Source of the DNA: Actinophytocola sp036402745
Lineage (GTDB): Bacteria; Actinomycetota; Actinomycetes; Mycobacteriales; Pseudonocardiaceae
Direction of reading: 5' to 3'
DNA length: 37,590 nt
Assembly (NCBI RefSeq): GCF_036402745.1
Contig: NZ_DASWSJ010000359.1
Coordinates: 1-37,590, forward strand
Part shown: in pieces, positions 23,936 through 32,971 of the stretch
Layout of the letters: the number at the start of each line of letters is the position of its first letter
Numbering within the stretch: the first letter of the stretch is position 1
Notes under the pieces: model-generated
Databases searched by the model: none
The model's input: the letters and a program-made list of their open reading frames with translations, nothing else
Told to the model about the DNA's origin: nothing
Translations under genes and position numbers: made by a program

Positions 23936-24699
23936 GAGCCCACCTTCCGCGAGTCGACCAGTGTCTCGACGCCGTCCAGGACCCGCCGCAGCCCGAAGTC
24001 GAAGGGGTCCACCCAGTCGAACTCCTCCTTGTGCCACAGCTCGGTGAGCGCGGGGAAGCGCTCGGCGGTGAGGCGGCCGTCGAGCAGCGGCGCGAGCTCG
24101 GTCCAGAACTGCTCGTCGGACAGGCCGGTGCGCTGCTGGGCCCGGGTGGAGTCGACGAGCTGCCGGGCGACGCCCTGCGCGTAGCCGGTGACGAGCTGGA
24201 CCACCGCCATCCGCTCGCCGCCCGTGAGGCCGATCCCGTCGAGCGCGCGGAGCACGGCGTCGAGCGCGGCGGCCTGGTTGGGGCCCATCGCGCCCCTGGT
24301 CAGCGAGGTGCGCAGCAGCCACGGGTGCTTGAGGTAGCCGTCGAGGCTGATCCGGGCGAGCCGCTCGAGGCCGGCCCGCCAGCCGCCGGTCCCGAGGTCC
24401 AGCGGCAGGTCCTCGCCCATCACGGTGTCGAGCATGAGGTCCTGCAGCTCGGCCTTGGACGGCACGTACCGGTAGAGCGACATCGTGCCGACGCCGAGCG
24501 CGTCGGCCACCCGGCGCATCGAGAGGCCGTCGAGCCCTTCGGCGTCGGCGACCTCGATGGCGGCGGCGACGATGCGGTCCACGGACATGCCCGGCTTTCG
24601 GCCCCGGCTCGGTGGCGGCTTGGTGCCCCACAGCAGTTCCATGCTGCGCGCCGCGGCGGCCGAGCCGCCGAAGGCCACGGAAGTGTCGTCCTCGGTCAT
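23932..24699 (-). CDS. TetR-family regulator (TetR_C_1 type)
   Basis: Regulator of 255 residues. HTH near residues 40-85: VDRIVAAAIEVADAEGLDG then RRVADALGVGTMSLYRYVPS. The C-terminal part (SLDGYLKHPWLLRTSL, GLTGGERMAVVQLVTGYAQG) matches the TetR/AcrR C-terminal domain found in TetR-class drug-resistance regulators. ATG 24699 is chosen from the alignment with typical length. It is divergent from the NmrA-like gene over a 94-base gap that holds two near-identical 20-base repeats, and is coupled to the alpha/beta hydrolase gene downstream. Confidence 0.93.
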   Translation of the reverse strand: MTEDDTSVAFGGSAAAARSMELLWGTKPPPSRGRKPGMSVDRIVAAAIEVADAEGLDGLSMRRVADALGVGTMSLYRYVPSKAELQDLMLDTVMGEDLPLDLGTGGWRAGLERLARISLDGYLKHPWLLRTSLTRGAMGPNQAAALDAVLRALDGIGLTGGERMAVVQLVTGYAQGVARQLVDSTRAQQRTGLSDEQFWTELAPLLDGRLTAERFPALTELWHKEEFDWVDPFDFGLRRVLDGVETLVDSRKVGS

Positions 24700-24723
24700 C
24701 GTGCGCCCATCGTAGAAGGCGGC

Positions 24724-24743
24724 ATTTGCGTACACCGCACCCA
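24724..24743. promoter_or_regulatory. TetR operator repeat 1
   Basis: ATTTGCGTACACCGCACCCA; matches the repeat at 24757 in 18 of 20 positions. It lies on the TetR side of the divergent promoter. Confidence 0.65.
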
Positions 24744-24756
24744 GTTGTGTTACCTT

Positions 24757-24776
24757 ATTTGCGTACAGCGTACCCA
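24757..24776. promoter_or_regulatory. TetR operator repeat 2
   Basis: ATTTGCGTACAGCGTACCCA; second copy, 33 bp (about three helical turns) from the first, and 17 bases before the NmrA-like ATG. The inner GTACGC-T-GTACGC on the opposite strand is a short direct repeat. Probably bound by the TetR protein encoded at 23932. Confidence 0.65.
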
Positions 24777-24793
24777 TATTTGAGGAGCTCTCG

Positions 24794-25687
24794 ATGACGA
24801 TCTTGGTGACCGGCGCGACGGGGCAGGTCGGCCGGCACGTGGTGACGCAGCTCGCCGCGGCCGGCGAGCACGTGCGGGCGATGACCCGGGACCCCGCGCG
24901 GGCCGTGGTGCCTGCCGGGGTGGAGGTGGTGCGGGGTGACCTGCTGGAGCCGCCGAGCGTCGCCGCGGCGCTGCGCGGGGTGTCCGCGCTGTACCTGTTC
25001 CCCGAGCCCCGGACCGCGGCGGCGGTGGTCGACGCGGCCGTGCGGGCCGGGGTGCGGCGGATCGTGACGCTGTCGTCCGGGGCGGTGTCGGCCGGGTTGG
25101 ACACGGACTTCCAGCTGCCGGTGGAGAAGGCGGTGGAGGCGTCCGGGTGCGAGTGGACGCACCTGCGGCCGGGCGAGTTCGCGTCGAACTCGCTGAAGCT
25201 GTTCGGGCCGCCGATCCGGGCGTCGCGGGTGGTGCGGTACTGCAACCCGGACTGGCGCGGGCTGCCGATCCACGAGGCGGACATCGCGGCGGTCGGGGTG
25301 GCGGCGCTGCTGACGGACGGGCATCACGGGCGGGCCTACGACCTGACGGGGCCGGCGCGGATCAGCGCGCGGGACCAGGTGCGGTGCATCGGGGAGGCGC
25401 TCGGCACGCCGGTGCGCTTCGAGGAGGTCTCGCCGGCGGAGGCGCGCGAGATCCTGCGCCGGCAAGGGGGGTGGGCGGCCGAGAACGCGGACTTCCTCAC
25501 GGGGTTCGAGTCCTACTCGCCCACCTCGCCCACCTCGCCCGACTCGGCCACCTCGCCGGTCTCGCCGGCTTCCGTGGAGGAGTGGGACGAGATGCTGCGG
25601 CCGCTGCCGACGGTCGAGCAGGTGACCGGCCGGCCGGCGCGGTCGTACGCGGAATGGGTGCGGGACAACGTGGAGGCGTTCCGGTGA
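24794..25687 (+). CDS. NmrA-like NAD(P)H-binding oxidoreductase
   Basis: Atypical short-chain dehydrogenase of 297 residues, NmrA/HSCARG/QOR2 class. The N-terminal cofactor motif is MTILVTGATGQVGRHVV (GxxGxxG), then RAMTRDPARA, VVRGDLLEPPSV and RIVTLSSGAV. ATG 24794 follows GAGGAGC. Near residues 240-260 it carries a low-complexity stretch, SPTSPTSPDSATSPVSPAS, encoded by repeating TCGCCCACC-like units, not usual for the family. Regulated in all likelihood by the divergent TetR gene. The stop overlaps the GTG of a short transporter fragment (GTGA). Confidence 0.9.
   Translation: MTILVTGATGQVGRHVVTQLAAAGEHVRAMTRDPARAVVPAGVEVVRGDLLEPPSVAAALRGVSALYLFPEPRTAAAVVDAAVRAGVRRIVTLSSGAVSAGLDTDFQLPVEKAVEASGCEWTHLRPGEFASNSLKLFGPPIRASRVVRYCNPDWRGLPIHEADIAAVGVAALLTDGHHGRAYDLTGPARISARDQVRCIGEALGTPVRFEEVSPAEAREILRRQGGWAAENADFLTGFESYSPTSPTSPDSATSPVSPASVEEWDEMLRPLPTVEQVTGRPARSYAEWVRDNVEAFR
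25519..25570 (+). repeat. In-frame Ser/Pro/Thr micro-repeat within the NmrA-like gene
   Basis: Imperfect 9-base units of the form TCGCCCACC repeat here and encode SPTSPTSPDSATSPVSP. The repeat keeps frame and probably forms a flexible loop. Confidence 0.7.
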
Positions 25688-25881
25688 TCCTGGCTGACCG
25701 GCGGGTCCGGCTGCTGGTGACCGGGCTGGCGCTGCGGTCGTTTCCGTTGGCCTGTGTGGCGCTGGTGATCGCGAGCTTGGCCGCCGGCCCCGGTTTCCAG
25801 CCTACCGGCGCGGACCGACAGTTCCTGAGTCGGCGAGGCGGACCTGCCGGATATCGGGGCCGGCGGCCACGACGTCGCTAG
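25684..25881 (+). pseudogene. N-terminal remnant of an MFS-type transporter
   Basis: A 65-codon ORF whose GTG overlaps the NmrA-like stop (GTGA). It begins VILADRRVRLLVTGLALRS and continues FPLACVALVIASLAAG, which looks like helix 1 of a major-facilitator transporter; after about residue 37 the sequence turns into Arg/Gly-rich filler (GGPAGYRGRRPRRR) and stops. A transporter would need about 400 residues. I infer a deletion fused the first helix to downstream sequence. Alternatively it is a genuine small single-helix membrane protein. Confidence 0.5.
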
Positions 25882-25890
25882 GCTGGGGGC

Positions 25891-26451
25891 GTGAACGTGG
25901 CGGGAGTGCTGCTGGCGGCCGGCGGTGGGCGGCGGTTCGGGATGCCGAAGGCGTTGGTGCGCCACCAAGGCCGGCTCTTCGTCGAGCACGCGGCCGGCGT
26001 CCTGCACGACGGCGGGTGCGCGCCGGTCGTCGTCGTGTTGGGGGCGGCGGCCGGGGAGGTTCGGGCCACCGCCTCGCTGGCTGGGTCGTCGCTTGTGGAC
26101 AATCCAGAGTGGACCACCGGGATGGGGTCGTCGTTGCGGGTCGGGCTGGGGGCGGCCGCGGGGGCGGTGGCGGCGCTGGTGCTGCCCGTCGACACGCCTG
26201 GGGTCACCGCTGCCGCCGTCCGCAGGTTCGTCTCGTTGGCCGCGCCGGATGTGCTGGCTCGGGCCAGCTATCACGGGCAGCCTGGGCATCCGGTGCTGAT
26301 CGGGCGGGAGCGGTGGGCCGACGTCGCCGCGTCGGCGGTCGGGGACGCGGGGGCGCGGCACTACCTCGCCGCGCACGCACCGATCGACGTGCCGTGCGAG
26401 GACATCGCCGTCGGTGACGACGTCGACCGGCCCGAGGATCTCGCTCGTTGA
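25891..26451 (+). CDS. MobA-like NTP transferase
   Basis: Nucleotidyltransferase of 186 residues, MobA/MocA-type. The N-terminal signature AGVLLAAGGGRRFGMPKAL carries the LxAGxGxRxGxxK nucleotide motif; ALVLPVDTPGVT supplies the metal-binding Asp; GHPVLIGRERW is also conserved. Such proteins attach CMP or GMP to molybdopterin, often next to xanthine-dehydrogenase-type genes; none is seen here, so the exact role is open. GTG 25891 is the start. A bidirectional hairpin follows its stop. Confidence 0.85.
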   Translation: MNVAGVLLAAGGGRRFGMPKALVRHQGRLFVEHAAGVLHDGGCAPVVVVLGAAAGEVRATASLAGSSLVDNPEWTTGMGSSLRVGLGAAAGAVAALVLPVDTPGVTAAAVRRFVSLAAPDVLARASYHGQPGHPVLIGRERWADVAASAVGDAGARHYLAAHAPIDVPCEDIAVGDDVDRPEDLAR

Positions 26452-26459
26452 CACCGCCG

Positions 26460-26488
26460 CGCGGGCCGGGCCACAGACCCGGCCCGCG
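26460..26488. terminator. Bidirectional GC hairpin
   Basis: CGCGGGCCGGG-CCACAGA-CCCGGCCCGCG: perfect 11-bp stem with a 7-base loop between the convergent NTP transferase and ABC exporter genes. Confidence 0.8.
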
Positions 26489-26496
26489 GGCAGTTG

Positions 26497-28365
26497 TCAG
26501 GCCGCCGCGGCCGGTTGCGTAGCGAACTGGGTCCGGTACAGATCGGCGTAACGACCCGCCGCCGCCAGGAGCGACTCGTGGTCACCCCGCTCCACGATCC
26601 GGCCGTCCTCCACGACGAGGATCTGGTCCGCCGCCCGCACGGTCGACAGGCGGTGCGCGATGACGAGCGCCGTCCGGCCGGCGAGCGCCGACGTCAGCGC
26701 CTCCTGCACGGCCACCTCGGACTCGGAGTCCAGGTGCGCCGTGGCCTCGTCGAGGATCACCACCCGGGGCTGGGCCAGCAGCAGCCGCGCGATCGTGAGC
26801 CGCTGGCGTTCGCCGCCGGACAACCGGTAGCCGCGTTCGCCCACGACCGTCTCCAGGCCGTCCGGCAGGGACGTGACCAGCGCCTCCAACCGGGCCTGGC
26901 GCAGCGCCGCCCAGATCTCCTCGTCCGTCGCCGCCGGCCGGGGGTAGGCGAGGTTGGCCCGGATCGTGTCGTGGAACAGGTGTCCGTCCTGGGTGACGAC
27001 GCCGACCGTGGCGCGGAGGGCGTCGAACGACAGGTCCCGGACGTCCACATCGGACAGACGCACCGAGCCGTGCTCCGCGTCGTACAGCCGGGGCACCAGC
27101 GAGGCGATGGTCGACTTGCCCGCCCCGGACGACCCGACCAGTGCCACCATCTGCCCCGGCTCGGCGCGGAACGACACCCCGTGCAGCACCTCCTGCCCAC
27201 CCCGCTGGTCGAGCACCGCGACCTCCTCGAGCGAGGCCAGCGACACCTTGTCCGCCGCGGGATAGCCGAACCGCACGTCGTCGAACGAGACCGACACGCC
27301 ACCGGAGGGCACGGCGACCGGGGACGGCGACTCGGCGATCATCGGCTTGAGGTCGAGCACCTCGAAGACCCGCTCGAACGACACCAGCGCGGTCATCACG
27401 TCCACCCGCACGTTCGCGAGGGCGGTGAGCGGCGTGTACAGCCGGGTGAGCAGCAGCGCCAGCGCCACCACCGTGCCGGGCGCGAGCGCACCGGTGATCG
27501 CGAGGTAGCCGCCCAGCCCGTACACCAGCGCCTGCGCGAGCGCCGACACCAGCGTCAGGCTCGTCATGAACCAGCGCGTGAGCATCGCCGAGCGCACGCC
27601 GATGTCCCGGACCCGCGCCGCGCGCCCGCCGAAATCCTCGGCCTCCTCGCGCGGATGGCCGAACAGCTTGACCAGCGTGGCCCCCGGCGCCGAGAACCGC
27701 TCGGTCATCTGGGTGGTCATCGACGCGTTCAGCCCGGCCGACTCGCGCTGCAGGTCGGCCATCCGCTTGCCCATCCGCCGCGCGGGCAGCACGAAGATCG
27801 GCAGCAGGACCAACGCCAGCGCGGTGACCTGCCACGACAGCGTGGCCATGACCACGACCGACAGCACCAGCTGGATCACGTTGGTGACCAGGCCGGCGAG
27901 CGTGGAGGTGAACGCCCGCTGCGCCCCCATCACGTCGTTGTTGAGCCGCGAGACCAGCGCGCCGGTGCGCGTGCGGGTGAAGAACGCGACCGGCATCCGC
28001 TGCACGTGCTCGAACACCGCGCGCCGCAGGTCGTAGATCAGCCCCTCACCGATCCGCGACGACTGCCACCGCTCGGCCAGCCCCAGCCCGGCGTCCAGGA
28101 TCGCCACCCCGGCGATCGCCAGCGCCAGCCACACCACGAGCGACACGTCGTGCCCGCCGACGACCGCGTCGACCACCCGCCCGGCCAGCAGCGGCGTCGA
28201 CACCGCCAGCACCGCCGAGATCATCGTGAGCAGCAGGAACACGACCAGCTTGCCCCGGTGCGGACCGGCGAACCGGTAGACCCGGCGGATCGTGCCCTTG
28301 TGCAGGCCCTTGGGCGCGTCCGCCGCATGCATGGCGCCGCGCATGAAATGCCAGGTGTTATCCAC
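26497..28365 (-). CDS. ABC exporter, fused permease-ATPase (MsbA/MdlB type)
   Basis: Half-transporter of 622 residues. N-terminal six-helix membrane domain (about 35-340; VVFLLLTMISAVLAVSTPLL, VVWLALAIAGVAILDAGL), then ATPase with Walker A LVGSSGAGKSTIASLV, signature LSGGERQRLTIARLLL, Walker B RVVILDEATAHLDSES and H-loop VIAHRLSTVRAAD. Functions as a homodimer or with a partner to export lipids, drugs or peptides; substrate unknown. GTG 28365 follows AGAGGG; an in-frame ATG occurs seven codons later. Divergent from the membrane protein gene at 28470. Confidence 0.95.
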   Translation of the reverse strand: MDNTWHFMRGAMHAADAPKGLHKGTIRRVYRFAGPHRGKLVVFLLLTMISAVLAVSTPLLAGRVVDAVVGGHDVSLVVWLALAIAGVAILDAGLGLAERWQSSRIGEGLIYDLRRAVFEHVQRMPVAFFTRTRTGALVSRLNNDVMGAQRAFTSTLAGLVTNVIQLVLSVVVMATLSWQVTALALVLLPIFVLPARRMGKRMADLQRESAGLNASMTTQMTERFSAPGATLVKLFGHPREEAEDFGGRAARVRDIGVRSAMLTRWFMTSLTLVSALAQALVYGLGGYLAITGALAPGTVVALALLLTRLYTPLTALANVRVDVMTALVSFERVFEVLDLKPMIAESPSPVAVPSGGVSVSFDDVRFGYPAADKVSLASLEEVAVLDQRGGQEVLHGVSFRAEPGQMVALVGSSGAGKSTIASLVPRLYDAEHGSVRLSDVDVRDLSFDALRATVGVVTQDGHLFHDTIRANLAYPRPAATDEEIWAALRQARLEALVTSLPDGLETVVGERGYRLSGGERQRLTIARLLLAQPRVVILDEATAHLDSESEVAVQEALTSALAGRTALVIAHRLSTVRAADQILVVEDGRIVERGDHESLLAAAGRYADLYRTQFATQPAAAA

Positions 28366-28469
28366 TACGCCCTCTTTCTCCCCCTGCCTCGTCCTAACGC
28401 CGGTCGGCGTGACGGGCTTCCCGTTACCCGGAGAGCGAACAACGGCCCGGCCATCGGTAGCCTGCCCGC

Positions 28470-29798
28470 GTGGAGCAGACCGGGCAGCGCGCGCGGCGTC
28501 TCGACCTGCTCGTCTACGCCGTGAGCCTGCTGTTCGCGGCCGGGAACGCGATGTTCTCGGAGTTCTACGGGTACCGGGTGTGGGGCAACTTCGCCACGGT
28601 CGGCTACCTGCTCGCCGCCGCGCTCACCTGCCTCGCCCTATTGTCCAGGACGGACCTGTCGGGCGCCTCGAGTATTGTGCGCTCCCGCTGGACCCCTGTC
28701 GCCCTCGCTGGCCTGTTCGCCGGCGTCGTCCCGCTGCTGGTGCTGGTCTTCCGCCGTTCGCCGAGCTTCGTGTGGGGTCAGTGGCCGTGGGCCTTCCCGT
28801 CCCAGCCCGAGGTGTGGGTCGTCGAGCGGTCGGCCGACCTGTTGCTGGCCAACGGAACGCCCTACCCCGACCTGTCGCTGCTCGGCCGGCCGCCGCACCC
28901 GGACGACTACACGCCCTACGGCCCGTCGATGACCGTGTTCGGCCTGCCCCGGGCGCTGTTCGGGGACGGCGCGCTCACCGACGCGCGGGTCGCGTTCGCC
29001 GTCGCGGCCGTGCTGATCATCGTGCTGGCGTTCGCCGTCATGGGGTGGCCGCGGGTCCCCGTGCTCGCCGCACAGCTCGCGGTGATCAGCCCGCTCACCC
29101 TGCTCACGATCGTCGTTGCGGGCGACGACATCCCGGTGATCGCGCTGATCGTGCTCGCGACCGCGCTGGTCTACGCCCCCCGGCCCGGGCGGGCGAACCT
29201 GGTGTGGGCGGGGGTGGTCTGCGCGCTGGTCGCCACGATGAAGCTCACCGCCCTGCCCGCACTCGGCGTGCTGGCGGTGGCCGTGCTGTGCCACCGGGGC
29301 GGCCGCGGCCTGGCGATCTTCCTCGGTACGGTCGTCGCGGCGAGCGCGGTCATCGTGGTGCCCGTGCTGCTGGTCGACCCGAAGTCGTTCGTGGAGCACG
29401 TGATCCTCTACCCGGCGGGGCTCGGCGAGGCCGGCTCACCCGCGGCCAGCCCGCTGCCAGGGCACCTGATCGCGCAGCTGGGACCGGCGGGGCACGCCGT
29501 GTCGCTGGTGATCCTCGCCGTGGCGGCATGCGCCATCGTCGCGTGGCTCTTGTTGCGTCCGCCGCGGGATCCCGCGGGCGCGACGCTGCGCATCGCCGTC
29601 AGTCTCGGGGCGGCGATCATCCTCGCGCCGGCCACACGCTGGGGTTACCTCGTGTACCCGCTGGCGCTGCTGGGCGCGATGATCGGGTTCGCTTCCGTCG
29701 GCGGAACGACGCTCAGAGGAACGAACAGGGACCGGACAACCGCGGGACCGACCGATGAACTGGTCGCGGGCCCCGACACCCGCGGCAGCCAACCCTGA
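28470..29798 (+). CDS. Polytopic membrane protein, GT87-like glycosyltransferase (tentative)
   Basis: Membrane protein of 442 residues with about ten helices (LLVYAVSLLFAAGNAMF, GYLLAAALTCLALLS, VALAGLFAGVVPLLVLVF, AFAVAAVLIIVLAFAVMGW, IVLATALVYA, AIFLGTVVAASAVIVVPVLL, VSLVILAVAACAIVAWLLL). A large extracytoplasmic loop after helix 3 carries YPDLSLLGRPPHPDDYTPYG, resembling the loop of polyprenyl-phosphate-mannose-dependent GT-C mannosyltransferases (DUF2029/GT87). The acidic DDY is a candidate catalytic site. Assignment is by topology and loop pattern only. GTG 28470 start; ends six bases before the convergent small HTH gene. Confidence 0.72.
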   Translation: MEQTGQRARRLDLLVYAVSLLFAAGNAMFSEFYGYRVWGNFATVGYLLAAALTCLALLSRTDLSGASSIVRSRWTPVALAGLFAGVVPLLVLVFRRSPSFVWGQWPWAFPSQPEVWVVERSADLLLANGTPYPDLSLLGRPPHPDDYTPYGPSMTVFGLPRALFGDGALTDARVAFAVAAVLIIVLAFAVMGWPRVPVLAAQLAVISPLTLLTIVVAGDDIPVIALIVLATALVYAPRPGRANLVWAGVVCALVATMKLTALPALGVLAVAVLCHRGGRGLAIFLGTVVAASAVIVVPVLLVDPKSFVEHVILYPAGLGEAGSPAASPLPGHLIAQLGPAGHAVSLVILAVAACAIVAWLLLRPPRDPAGATLRIAVSLGAAIILAPATRWGYLVYPLALLGAMIGFASVGGTTLRGTNRDRTTAGPTDELVAGPDTRGSQP

Positions 29799-29804
29799 CC
29801 GAAA

Positions 29805-30014
29805 CTACTTCTTCTTCGTGCGGGTGGCGCCGCCCCGGCCGCGCAGCGCAACACCGGACTCCGACAGCACCCGGTGCACGAAACCGTAGGAGCGGCCCGT
29901 CGACTCGGCCAGGGCCCGAATGCTGGCGCCCTTCTCGTATTTCTTCTTGAGGTCAGCGGCCAGCTTGTCGCGCGTACTGCCGGTGATCCGCGCGCCCTTC
30001 TTCAGATCAGCCAC
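29805..30014 (-). CDS. Small helix-turn-helix protein
   Basis: Basic protein of 69 residues. It holds one HTH unit, YEKGASIRALAESTGRSYGF followed by VHRVLSESGV, and a lysine-rich tail (TRTKKK). Proteins of this size and pattern are widely conserved in actinobacteria as HTH domain proteins of unknown role. The GTG at 30014 (VADLKKGARITG) is preferred because GGAAGG lies eight bases upstream and it matches the family length; the frame extends 19 residues further to 30071. Confidence 0.85.
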   Translation of the reverse strand: MADLKKGARITGSTRDKLAADLKKKYEKGASIRALAESTGRSYGFVHRVLSESGVALRGRGGATRTKKK

Positions 30015-30146
30015 GTCGTCCGCCTTCCGTAGCGTGTGACGGAGGTTTTCTGCTAACACCTGCCGACGCAATGATCGAACACGGAGGCTAGGAATGCCAG
30101 GCGAGATCGAAAATAGCTATGAAGTCGGTCACTCCGTCGCGGAGCA

Positions 30147-31769
<1,623 letters not shown>

Positions 31770-31914
31770 GCGGAGACTCCGTGAGGGTGGTGATGGGCAG
31801 GCCTCGTCCGCCCACCGGTCGTGACCGGCGAGCCCGCCTGCGGCCTAGTCCGTCCTAACCACCACGACTCGAGTCTACGGGTAGCCGCCACCGAGATCGA
31901 CGGCACGCTGTGCA

Positions 31915-31930
31915 CTAAGCGCGCGCTTAG
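31915..31930. promoter_or_regulatory. 16-bp palindromic operator in SDR promoter
   Basis: CTAAGCGCGCGCTTAG is a perfect 16-bp palindrome placed directly upstream of the -10-like TAGAGT (31932-31937). This is a classic position for a TetR-family repressor site. No TetR gene is adjacent, so the regulator would act from elsewhere. Confidence 0.65.
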
Positions 31931-31931
31931 C

Positions 31932-31943
31932 TAGAGTCCTCCC
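31932..31943 (+). promoter_or_regulatory. Leaderless promoter -10 of the SDR gene
   Basis: TAGAGT at 31932-31937 ends six bases before the ATG, placing the transcript start at or next to the A of the start codon. CCTCCC between them is not a ribosome site on this strand. A leaderless mRNA is inferred. Confidence 0.5.
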
Positions 31944-32711
31944 ATGACCCCAGACTTCAAAGGCAAGGTCGCGCTGGTCACGGGTGCCAGCCGCGGCATC
32001 GGGCTGGCGATCGCGGCGGAGCTGGCGCGCGGCGGCGCGGCGGTGACGATCACGTCCAGGAAGCCCGACCAGATCGCGGCGGCCGCCGACGAGCTGCGGG
32101 ACGAGGTGCCGGACGCGCAGATCCTCGCCGTCCCCGCCAACACCGGCAGGGACGAGGACCGCGCGGAGGTCGTGCGGCGCACCGTGGCGGAGCTCGGCCG
32201 GCTGGACGTGCTGATCAACAACACCGGCATCAACCCGACCTACGGTCCCCTCGTCGACGCCGACCTCGCCGCCGTGCGCAAGCTCTTCGACGTCAACGTG
32301 GTCGGCGCGCTCGGCTTCGTCCAGCTCGCGGTCAAGGCGTGGATGGCCGAGCACGGCGGCTCGATCGTGAACATCGCCTCGGTCGCAGGCCTGCGCTCGT
32401 CGGGCGTGATCGCCGCGTACGGCGCGAGCAAGGCCGCGATGATCCGGCTCACCGAGGAGCTCGCCTGGCAGCTCGGCCCCGGCGTGCGGGTGAACGCGGT
32501 GGCGCCCGCCGTGATCAAGACCAAGTTCGCCGAGATGCTCTACACCGACCGCGAGGACGAGGCGGCCAACGCCTACCCGATGAAGCGTCTCGGCGACCCG
32601 AGGGACGTCGCCCAGCTCGTCGCGTTCCTCGCATCGGACCAGGCCAGCTGGATCACCGGCGAGACCGTCCGGGTCGACGGCGGCATCCTGGCCACCGGTT
32701 CTCTGGGCTGA
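31944..32711 (+). CDS. Short-chain dehydrogenase/reductase (FabG-like)
   Basis: Classical SDR of 255 residues. Cofactor motif KVALVTGASRGIGLAIA (TGxxxGIG), RLDVLINNTGINPTYGP (NNxG), catalytic Ser in IVNIASVAGLRSSGV, and YGASKAAM giving the YxxxK pair; C-terminal DQASWITGETVRVDGG is standard. ITSRKPDQI after beta-2 suggests NADPH preference. It reduces or oxidises a 3-oxoacyl or alcohol substrate, not further assignable. It precedes the NRPS cassette but is separated from it by a hairpin, so joint function is not implied. Confidence 0.94.
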   Translation: MTPDFKGKVALVTGASRGIGLAIAAELARGGAAVTITSRKPDQIAAAADELRDEVPDAQILAVPANTGRDEDRAEVVRRTVAELGRLDVLINNTGINPTYGPLVDADLAAVRKLFDVNVVGALGFVQLAVKAWMAEHGGSIVNIASVAGLRSSGVIAAYGASKAAMIRLTEELAWQLGPGVRVNAVAPAVIKTKFAEMLYTDREDEAANAYPMKRLGDPRDVAQLVAFLASDQASWITGETVRVDGGILATGSLG

Positions 32712-32725
32712 ACCCCTCACCCGAC

Positions 32726-32753
32726 CGGCCCGGTGGAGCGATCCGCCGGGCCG
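32726..32753 (+). terminator. Terminator after SDR gene
   Basis: CGGCCCGG and CCGGGCCG form an 8-bp stem, extended by GG/CC pairs across one T-G wobble, followed by TTT. The rest of 32754-32971 is less GC-rich and must hold the NRPS promoter; I could not fix its -10/-35. Confidence 0.65.
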
Positions 32754-32971
32754 TTTGCGTAGCAGTGTGCGCCGATTCGCGCAGCCCGGACTAGGCCGAT
32801 CGGGTGATTTCTTGCTCCAACATCGTTAGCCGAATGGAGCCTGGTCGTTACGCGGCGTTGCCGCTACCTTGGCACTTCGTCACCGCAGACCACGTACTCC
32901 TGATGGGCCCTGCCCCCGCCCCGGAGTCGTTTCAGGCTGCGCTTTTCCCTTGCGAAAGAACAGGATCGGGA

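Noticed and set aside
25519..25570. Possible CRISPR or minisatellite array
   Set aside because: Units are nine bases, in frame and without spacers; a coding micro-repeat explains it.
26494..28524. 676-codon plus-strand ORF opposite the ABC exporter
   Set aside because: Antisense shadow; Arg/His/Gln-rich with no motif.
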